A DNA stretch of 64,000 nt, taken from positions 1,984,001 through 2,048,000 of the forward strand of contig JBAOHZ010000009.1 of assembly GCA_037045225.1 (NCBI GenBank), read 5' to 3'. This DNA is from Nitrospira sp. GTDB taxonomy: Bacteria; Nitrospirota; Nitrospiria; Nitrospirales; Nitrospiraceae. A program made the position numbers and the translations under genes. The notes under the pieces are model-generated. The model had not been told where the DNA came from, did no database searches, and worked only from the letters and a program-made list of their open reading frames with translations. How positions within the stretch are numbered: position 1 is the first letter of the stretch; each line of letters opens with the position of its first letter. Shown piece by piece: positions 58,417 to 64,000 of the stretch.

Positions 58417-59892
58417 ATGACCGCACTACCAGGCACCTTACCCGATCTCCTCGATCAGTTGGCCGCGATGCTGGACGGCGAGGCGGCGCGCAGCACGGAG
58501 CAGGGGCTCGACCAGTCGATTCCGCTCACGCGCGGCCGGCTGCTCCAGACCGTCGGCAATTTGCATTTGTATGAGTTTTTTCTGCCTGCCGACGTGCTGG
58601 TCGGTGCCGATCTGTCAGCGACTCTGCTCTTGGGCGAAGAGGTCGAACCGACGGAGGGGATCGTGCTGTTTCAGGACGGGGAACGCCTCGTGTTGCAATT
58701 GTTCGATGCCATCGGCGAGGTGGTGCCTCACGGCACTCTGGTACCAGATGCCGGCGGATTGGCCCTTACTACCAGCCGCCGTTTGACCGAGATGAGCAAG
58801 ACGGGGACCTCCTACACACTAGGTCCGGCTGAGCGGCTTCTGCCCGTGTTCGAGGCGGGGCAAACCGGAGACCGGGTGATGTTAGAGGCTCTGGTTCCTA
58901 CCTCCGTGCTCACGCCCTTGTGGCAAGACGATCTGACGGCGCGTCGGCAGAAGCTGGCTACGCTCGTTATTGAGCTGCTGCGAGGCAACAAACGTATTCT
59001 GCTCATCGCCCCGGATCACGAGAGCGCCGATACGATCACCCTGCTCACGGCCCGGGCGATGAAAGCGGCCGGATTGACGTTCAGGAGTTGGCTGAGTCGG
59101 TATGAAGTGGCGACCAGCAAGGAGAGCGGAGGCATTCCTCTTCCGGATTTGGGATTTGAGGCGCAGATGCATCAGTTCTATGCCAAGTCTCGATCCGACA
59201 AGGCGGTCTTGCGTAAAAAATACGATCGGTTCCGTGAACTCACGCCGATTCTGGCCTACAAGGCTCAGAAGCAGAAGGATCTGGACGAGGTGCGGCTGTT
59301 GGAATGGCGACTCGTGACTCAGTTGACGGATTTTTTGGCCAAGATCAAGGACATCGACCAGACCCTGATCGACTATGAACAGCTCCCCATCTGGAAGCGG
59401 TTGTCGATGCAGGCGGTAGGGAAAAATGTCGAAACCTTGCGCGAGTACAAAGTGATCTACGAGCGGCACTGTGCCGGGCTCCGTCATGAAGTCGATATCG
59501 CCAAGGAGCGGATTGCCGAATTAATTCCCGAGGCGACGGTTCCGAAGGAGCTCAAGCCGGAGTTTGCCGAACTCAAGGAAGAAGTGATCCGGTTGGGAGG
59601 GACGAAGAAGATTCGCGAGCTGTTGGCGGCGCAGGAGGATACAAACCGGCAGGCCTTTGTGCAGAACCGGCGGGTCATCGTCACGACGGCGGCGCGGGTG
59701 GCGGCCGATCCGTTGTTTCGCAAGGTGCGGTTCGACGTGTTGATTGCGGACGAGGCCCCGCGTATTCGCGCCGCCTTCCTGTTGGCGTCGGCCGGGCTGG
59801 TCCGCGAACGGATTGTGCTCAGCGGCGACCTGCGCGAGGTGACGGCAGGTGGCGCCTGGAATCTCACCGACGGTGTTCTGACCGCAGGCTGA
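58417..59892 (+). CDS. SF1 helicase-like protein lacking the P-loop (pseudo-helicase)
   Basis: 491 residues. A middle region reads LATLVIELLRGNKRILLIAPDHESADTI, like motif Ia of UPF1/DNA2 helicases, and the C-terminus reads FVQNRRVIVTTAARVAADP...FDVLIADEAPRIRAAFLLASA...RIVLSGDLRE, like motifs II and III (a DEAP box). But the Walker A GxGKT that should precede motif Ia is replaced by TPLWQDDLTARRQK, and there is no second RecA domain. A coiled coil lies at about 300-410. ATPase activity is unlikely. Family inferred by eye. Confidence 0.7.
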   Translation: MTALPGTLPDLLDQLAAMLDGEAARSTEQGLDQSIPLTRGRLLQTVGNLHLYEFFLPADVLVGADLSATLLLGEEVEPTEGIVLFQDGERLVLQLFDAIGEVVPHGTLVPDAGGLALTTSRRLTEMSKTGTSYTLGPAERLLPVFEAGQTGDRVMLEALVPTSVLTPLWQDDLTARRQKLATLVIELLRGNKRILLIAPDHESADTITLLTARAMKAAGLTFRSWLSRYEVATSKESGGIPLPDLGFEAQMHQFYAKSRSDKAVLRKKYDRFRELTPILAYKAQKQKDLDEVRLLEWRLVTQLTDFLAKIKDIDQTLIDYEQLPIWKRLSMQAVGKNVETLREYKVIYERHCAGLRHEVDIAKERIAELIPEATVPKELKPEFAELKEEVIRLGGTKKIRELLAAQEDTNRQAFVQNRRVIVTTAARVAADPLFRKVRFDVLIADEAPRIRAAFLLASAGLVRERIVLSGDLREVTAGGAWNLTDGVLTAG

Positions 59893-59935
59893 AGTTGATC
59901 GATCCCGGTCGCCCGATAATTTCACGTCCCTCACC

Positions 59936-59964
59936 TTGACGGGTCGAAACCGATCAGCGATAAT
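59936..59964 (+). promoter_or_regulatory. promoter of tRNA-Leu
   Basis: TTGACG (59936-59941), 17 bp, GATAAT (59959-59964), 23 bp before the mature tRNA 5' end. Good sigma-70 match. Confidence 0.75.
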
Positions 59965-59986
59965 CCCGCTCTATTCTTCTCTTCAA

Positions 59987-60073
59987 GCCGAAGTGGCGGA
60001 ACTGGCAGACGCACTGGTTTCAGGTACCAGCGCCCGTAAGGGTATCCGGGTTCAACTCCCGGCTTCGGCACCA
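59987..60073 (+). tRNA. tRNA-Leu (anticodon CAG)
   Basis: 87 nt with encoded CCA. Acceptor GCCGAAG pairs with CTTCGGC; long variable arm as in class II tRNAs; anticodon stem CTGGT/ACCAG with loop TTCAGGT gives anticodon CAG, reading CUG. T-arm GGTTCAACTCC is standard. Confidence 0.97.
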
Positions 60074-60364
60074 TCACACAAGATTGCTCACCCCTGAGTC
60101 TCTCCAGGTTCTTCTTGGCTACAAGCATAAGCGGTAGCGGTGGGCTCCCCGTACCATACCTCTATGGTCGTGGCCGGTAAGAGGCTGACGCTGTGGCAGA
60201 CGCAGCTGAGTCGGCGGAAGGCTTTGAATGCCGTGCCGCCGCAGGCCATGTAGCCCTGTTGATTCGGCCCTACCACTTTTCACGTTAAGTTTGTAGGATG
60301 CCGCGCAGTCCGTGCGAGATTTCATTCTGGGCGCGTCCAACAATCAACCCACGCACCTCACTGA

Positions 60365-61747
60365 ATGCCTGTGGATGTGAAGTCATCTCCTGCGCTGATC
60401 GATGTGCCCGGCGGCGAATTTCTCCTCGGCCACCTGCGTGCGTTCAGGCGGCAACCGCTGGCGGCGATGTTACAGTGGTGGCGCCGGTACGGCGATGCGC
60501 TGCGCTTTCGGCTCGGCCCCAAGACGCTGTATCTCTTCAGTCATCCTGATCTCGCGGAAGAGATTCTCGTCCATCAGGCCGATCGTTTCGTGAAGGTCTA
60601 TGAGCCGCAGCGTCCCACCGGCCTTGCGTTGGTCCTCGGTAACGGATTGGTGACCAGTTCGGGCGAAGTCTGGAAGCGGCACCGACGTATCATCCAGCCG
60701 GTCTTTCATCGCACCCGCATGGCGGCGATAGCTGAGCGTATGGCGCAGGTGGGGGAGCAGCGTCTCGCAGGCTGGACGGCCCACGCGGGACGGTCGGTCG
60801 ATATCGCCGATGAAATGATGCGGCTGGCTCTTGAGGTCATTTCTCACACGATGTTTCACACGGACGTGGCAGATCAGATCGACCACATCAGTCATGCGCT
60901 GCGGGTAAGCCTGAAGTATGCGTTCGATTCGTTTCACCGTCTCGTGCGGGTGCCTCTGTGGGTGCCGACGCCGCGCAACCGTCAGTTTCGTCTCGCTCTG
61001 CAGTACATGGACACGCTGATCTATGGATTGATCGCTGAGCGACGCCGTACCGGCGCGCAGCACGACGACCTCCTTGATCTACTCCTCAGAGCCCGCGACG
61101 AGGACACGGGTGCTGGGTTGAGCGATCAGGAACTGCGAGATGAAGCGCTGACCATCTTTGCGGCCGGACACGAGACCACCGCCAATGCCCTTGCCTGGAC
61201 CTGGTACCTGCTCGCCACCCATCCGGAGGTCGCGGCGCGTTTTCACGACGAGATAGACCGGGTGCTGCAGGGGCGAAGGCCCACCGCCGACGATCTTTCC
61301 CAGCTCCCGTATACCCGTGCGGTCTTCGATGAAGCGGTTCGTTTATTTCCTCCGGTGCCGGCGGTCCAGCGCAAGGCCGCCACCAGCACGAGTATCGGCG
61401 GGTTCTCCCTGCCTGCCGGAGCGATTGTTCTGGTGGGAATTTATCACCTGCATCGGCACCCGGCCTTCTGGCGAGATCCTGAGCGATTCATGCCGGAGCG
61501 ATGGGTGGATGGTGAACGGCCGGCTGCCCGCGGCGCGTATTTGCCGTTCGGCGCAGGGGCGCGAGCCTGCGTGGGTACGCACTTCGCGACGGTGGAAGGG
61601 CCGCTGCTCCTGGCGCTGATCGGCCGCCGCTACGAGTTGCAGCTTGCGCAGGAAGACGTCGAGCCTGAGATCGTGGTGACCCTACGCCCGAAACATGGCA
61701 TCCGGATGACCATCCAGCCACGACATCGGCCGCTCCAGTCCGCCTAA
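60365..61747 (+). CDS. cytochrome P450
   Basis: 460 residues from ATG 60365. I helix FAAGHETTANALAWTWYLL, K helix ExxR in FDEAVRLFPPVPAVQRKA, PERF/PERW region and heme loop YLPFGAGARACVGTHFA with the Cys ligand. No N-terminal membrane anchor, so soluble. Domain pattern resembles CYP102-like/CYP4-like fatty-acid hydroxylase groups, but the substrate is unknown. No redox partner gene next door. Confidence 0.95.
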   Translation: MPVDVKSSPALIDVPGGEFLLGHLRAFRRQPLAAMLQWWRRYGDALRFRLGPKTLYLFSHPDLAEEILVHQADRFVKVYEPQRPTGLALVLGNGLVTSSGEVWKRHRRIIQPVFHRTRMAAIAERMAQVGEQRLAGWTAHAGRSVDIADEMMRLALEVISHTMFHTDVADQIDHISHALRVSLKYAFDSFHRLVRVPLWVPTPRNRQFRLALQYMDTLIYGLIAERRRTGAQHDDLLDLLLRARDEDTGAGLSDQELRDEALTIFAAGHETTANALAWTWYLLATHPEVAARFHDEIDRVLQGRRPTADDLSQLPYTRAVFDEAVRLFPPVPAVQRKAATSTSIGGFSLPAGAIVLVGIYHLHRHPAFWRDPERFMPERWVDGERPAARGAYLPFGAGARACVGTHFATVEGPLLLALIGRRYELQLAQEDVEPEIVVTLRPKHGIRMTIQPRHRPLQSA

Positions 61748-61847
61748 AGCGAGCGGGACTTTCAGCCGGCCAGGCTGTCTCTGTTTTTTAGAAGCGTGAG
61801 GGATGGAAGGCCGATCCGGCAGCCGTCGTATTGCTTGCGGAAGCGGT

Positions 61848-62309
61848 TCAGTAGCTGACCGGGATCATCAACCAATTGGTGATGTAGACGTTCCGGACCT
61901 GCCCTTCGGGAAGCAACTTGTTGATGGCGCGTTGAATGTCGGCTCGCAGGGCCGGCAGCTGCCCGGCTGTGCGCAGGTCGCTGGCGGCATAGGAGTGAAT
62001 GATTTCCATGACCTGGCGATCGATGGTGTCGTGACGGGCCTGGATCAATCCAGCGGTGCCCGAGCGGTCGAGTTCCAGGGACAGATTCACTTGCACCTGA
62101 TAGTATCGTTGGCCATCATCGACGGGTGCGACAACAGGCGGCAGATTGAGGGTCACACCGGGTTGCATCTGTGAAGAGTCCGGTGTAGCCGTCTGCAAGG
62201 AAAACGTGTGCGGCATCAGATCCGTAGCGGAAATGCCCGCGAGATAGCCCACGAGCACCAGGATGCCGGAGATGCTGAGGAACAAGACAATGCTGATTCG
62301 AGTGGTCAT
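61848..62309 (-). CDS. FliL-like membrane-anchored protein
   Basis: 153 residues. One transmembrane helix at about 6-26, then a periplasmic domain ending LRADIQRAINKLLPEGQVRNVYITNWLMIPV, the FliL C-terminal pattern (IxxALNxxL..GxVxxVYFTxFxxQ). FliL supports the flagellar stator; this one lacks flagellar neighbours and the usual final Q, so it may serve another stator-like system. Confidence 0.72.
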   Translation of the reverse strand: MTTRISIVLFLSISGILVLVGYLAGISATDLMPHTFSLQTATPDSSQMQPGVTLNLPPVVAPVDDGQRYYQVQVNLSLELDRSGTAGLIQARHDTIDRQVMEIIHSYAASDLRTAGQLPALRADIQRAINKLLPEGQVRNVYITNWLMIPVSY

Positions 62310-62747
62310 GTGTCGTAGGTAGGTGTCAAACGGCTCGGTGTTTAACGCGCCGCGTTCTTGCCCAGCGTATACCCGGGCTACAACGGCATCCTGAATAACA
62401 GTAGCAGTTCTTTCGAGATTGTCACCAGGTGGTTATCATCGGTTTGCACCAGGAAATTCCTAGGGCTGCCGGTTGTTGCCGGTTAGTGTGGTTAGGCGAG
62501 ACTCACAGAGGTTCGTGGGCATCCTATGGCTATTATGTGGCATTTACGAGGACGGGAAGGGGATGAGAAGGGAGTGTGCAACGGATCCCAGGGCGATTTC
62601 TGTCGGAAGAATCCTGCGGGAGACCGTCACCCTCTCGCGTTCCATCACGGTGTTGCACTCCACCTTCATGAGGTCGGCCGTTTCACCGGGAACCTCGCTT
62701 CTAACTGAACGCGCGTCACCGCCCGCCCTCGTAGGTCCCAAGCTTTG
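62310..62747. other. gap between the FliL-like and metalloprotease genes
   Basis: 438 bp, both flanking genes on the minus strand. A plus-strand frame at 62473-62763 lacks an RBS and domain and overlaps the end of the protease gene. No RNA, repeat or terminator was found that I can support. Confidence 0.6.
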
Positions 62748-63980
62748 TTACTGGCGTGTGTAGCTGAGTTTGAGATGGTAGAAGGCGCCGAATTGTTGGA
62801 GAACAGTGGCGGTGAGGCGACTGTTGCCGTCGACCACCGAGGCCGTATCGCCGACACCATACGGTGCTTCAAATAAATAGCCTTGCTCAAGGCTTGAACT
62901 GTCGATCTTCGGATGCACCACGACCGGTGAGTGACCGGTTGGGACTGTCGAATTCACGCTGTACACCAGCACTCCCTCACGCGGGCGTCCGTTCGGGGCG
63001 TCTTCCCTGGGTTGCGCCAATTCCACCACGAAGACTTTGCTCGGGCTCTGAGGGTCGTCGATGGGCACGACAACCATCGAGATCCCGTACCGGCTTGATA
63101 GAGGGCTCAGGGTGATGTATCGCTCCTGCGGACTCTCGCTGAGGTAGATGGTTCTCGACGTGTCGAGCCACCCGTTCTTGTGGCGATGCCAGCCCAAGAA
63201 GGTGGTGCAGTGAAAAATGTCCGACATGATGTCCCAGCAACCCGCGCGAGAGGTGTCGACGCCTGCGCCGTATGGATACAGGTCGGGCAGGCCCATTAAA
63301 TGGCTGACCTCATGCACGAGATTGATGTAGCTGTTGCGGTAGCTATCCTGGCCGAACGTCACGGCAAGGCGGATTTCTCCACTGGCCGATGACGCCCCCT
63401 GCCCGGGCCTTGCATTAAATGCCGGAGAATCTGGAAATCCTGCGTTCGGCGGGGCCACGATCAACACGAACTGATAGGTCGAAAAATCGAGTTCCCCGGC
63501 GAACAATGCGGCGGCGTCCGCAATGTATTGCCGATGAGACGTGAAGTCGTGCCAATTGTAGTTGCTGGAGGATTGCGCGAGCCGTCGCCACCCGAGGTGA
63601 TCCAAGATGTCTACCGTCAGTGCGAAGGTGCCATGGCTCTGGTCATGAAACAGCCGCTGTGCTTGGCCGTTTCCCAGCAGATGGGTTGCCTGGTCGACGG
63701 GAACGCAAGCTCCAGCCGGTGCATCCGGAAAGTCCACGAAGAGCATCACGGCCTTCAAGTGGCCGACAGGGCGCGCGTAGAACGCAAAATCGGTACAGCC
63801 TTCAGGGCAATAGACGTCCGGCGCGGGTGTGAGGTCAGGAATCGCTGCCTGCTCAGGAATGGGCGTGAGTTTGGTGAGGCTCCACTGTGGATGTCGCGGG
63901 CGACCGCGGGCCTGCCGTGTGGTGACTACGGCCTGTTTCCGTAGGCGGAGGCAGGTTTGTGACCCGCAGAGATCGTTCAT
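62748..63980 (-). CDS. M6-type (immune inhibitor A-like) metalloprotease domain protein, 5' end uncertain
   Basis: 410 residues from ATG 63980. Zn site H223-E-V-S-H227 in INLVHEVSHLMGLPDLYPYG, then WDIMSD and FLGWHRHKNGWL, the M6 signature. MLFVDFPDAPAG opens the domain. A secreted protease is expected, but no signal peptide is seen at this ATG, and the frame stays open to the window end at 64000, so the true start may lie outside. Two Cys (CPEGC) near residue 58-62. Confidence 0.88.
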   Translation of the reverse strand: MNDLCGSQTCLRLRKQAVVTTRQARGRPRHPQWSLTKLTPIPEQAAIPDLTPAPDVYCPEGCTDFAFYARPVGHLKAVMLFVDFPDAPAGACVPVDQATHLLGNGQAQRLFHDQSHGTFALTVDILDHLGWRRLAQSSSNYNWHDFTSHRQYIADAAALFAGELDFSTYQFVLIVAPPNAGFPDSPAFNARPGQGASSASGEIRLAVTFGQDSYRNSYINLVHEVSHLMGLPDLYPYGAGVDTSRAGCWDIMSDIFHCTTFLGWHRHKNGWLDTSRTIYLSESPQERYITLSPLSSRYGISMVVVPIDDPQSPSKVFVVELAQPREDAPNGRPREGVLVYSVNSTVPTGHSPVVVHPKIDSSSLEQGYLFEAPYGVGDTASVVDGNSRLTATVLQQFGAFYHLKLSYTRQ

Positions 63981-64000
63981 AAGCGCGTAGGTTCCCGATG

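Noticed and set aside
60088..60276. Minus-strand Cys-containing 62-codon frame after tRNA-Leu
   Set aside because: GTG start without RBS and no recognisable family; left as unsupported.
62473..62763. 96-codon plus-strand frame
   Set aside because: No RBS, no domain, and it overlaps the end of the metalloprotease gene.
1..64000. CRISPR arrays, insertion sequences, phage genes, attachment sites next to ssrA or tRNA-Leu
   Set aside because: No regular repeat-spacer pattern, transposase or integrase was seen, and no direct repeat of the tRNA or tmRNA 3' ends was found by eye.

Overview
The window is a stretch of bacterial chromosome with roughly 60% GC, short intergenic gaps and strong Shine-Dalgarno sequences. 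LpxC and a FliL-like protein point to a Gram-negative cell. The gene mix (gyrA, smpB, ssrA, glyA-nrdR, rplI, otsAB, PPK2, many small oxidoreductases, a sigma-54 activator) resembles Nitrospirota such as Nitrospira. That placement is an impression from gene content and was not tested by a search.

Layout. 1-2.7 kb: 3' part of gyrA, a membrane-anchored unknown, a convergent DUF721/DciA-like gene and smpB. 2.9-31.7 kb: a long, mostly plus-strand island of small redox and detoxification proteins: two DoxX, three pirins, three NmrA-type Rossmann proteins, two VOC proteins, DsbA/FrnE, SnoaL-like, a Rieske-FMN reductase fusion, DJ-1/PfpI, a double CDGSH protein, an FNR-like reductase, isochorismatase, NDH-2, OsmC, nitroreductase, SDR, RidA, AlkA and a ferredoxin-MBL protein. 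It contains an HxlR regulator and a GAF-GAF-AAA-Fis sigma-54 activator, and ends with a 5-hydroxyisourate hydrolase and an OxyR whose two redox cysteines are at positions 199 and 208. Decayed copies of a DUF5069 gene and an isochorismatase gene show that the island has grown by duplication and loss. 19.9-22.7 kb holds small exported or stress proteins.

31.8-36.8 kb: small lipoprotein, BT1/MFS transporter, DedA-rhodanese fusion, tmRNA with terminator, nitrobindin-like and cupredoxin-like proteins. 37-41.9 kb: trehalose/glucan cluster, with GH15 divergent from a membrane-anchored OtsA followed by OtsB. 41.9-47.9 kb: macro domain, PPK2, an exported unknown, a 1.1-kb gene-poor stretch with a repeated promoter-like element, a small MscS, a GDPD with no canonical start codon, CBS and PCD proteins. 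48.2-52.6 kb: a B12/radical SAM protein of the RiPP C-methyltransferase type, a CMD peroxidase-like protein, inositol monophosphatase, a coiled-coil HARE-HTH protein and a 17-18-residue Lys/Ala peptide with a strong terminator. 52.7-58.1 kb, minus strand: lpxC, NarL-type regulator, a soluble histidine kinase fused to a Rossmann domain, nrdR, glyA, rplI. 58.4-64 kb: a helicase-like protein without a P-loop, tRNA-Leu(CAG), cytochrome P450, FliL-like protein and an M6-type metalloprotease that may run past the window end.

The island reads as a defence against quinones, electrophiles and peroxides, with at least three kinds of control: OxyR, HxlR and sigma-54. The strongest leads for undescribed biology are the sigma-54 activator with its adjacent promoter and 43-residue membrane peptide, the operator embedded in the first DoxX promoter, the orphan RiPP-type radical SAM gene, the HARE-HTH/Lys-Ala peptide locus, the Rossmann-histidine kinase and the HAMP-like membrane OtsA.
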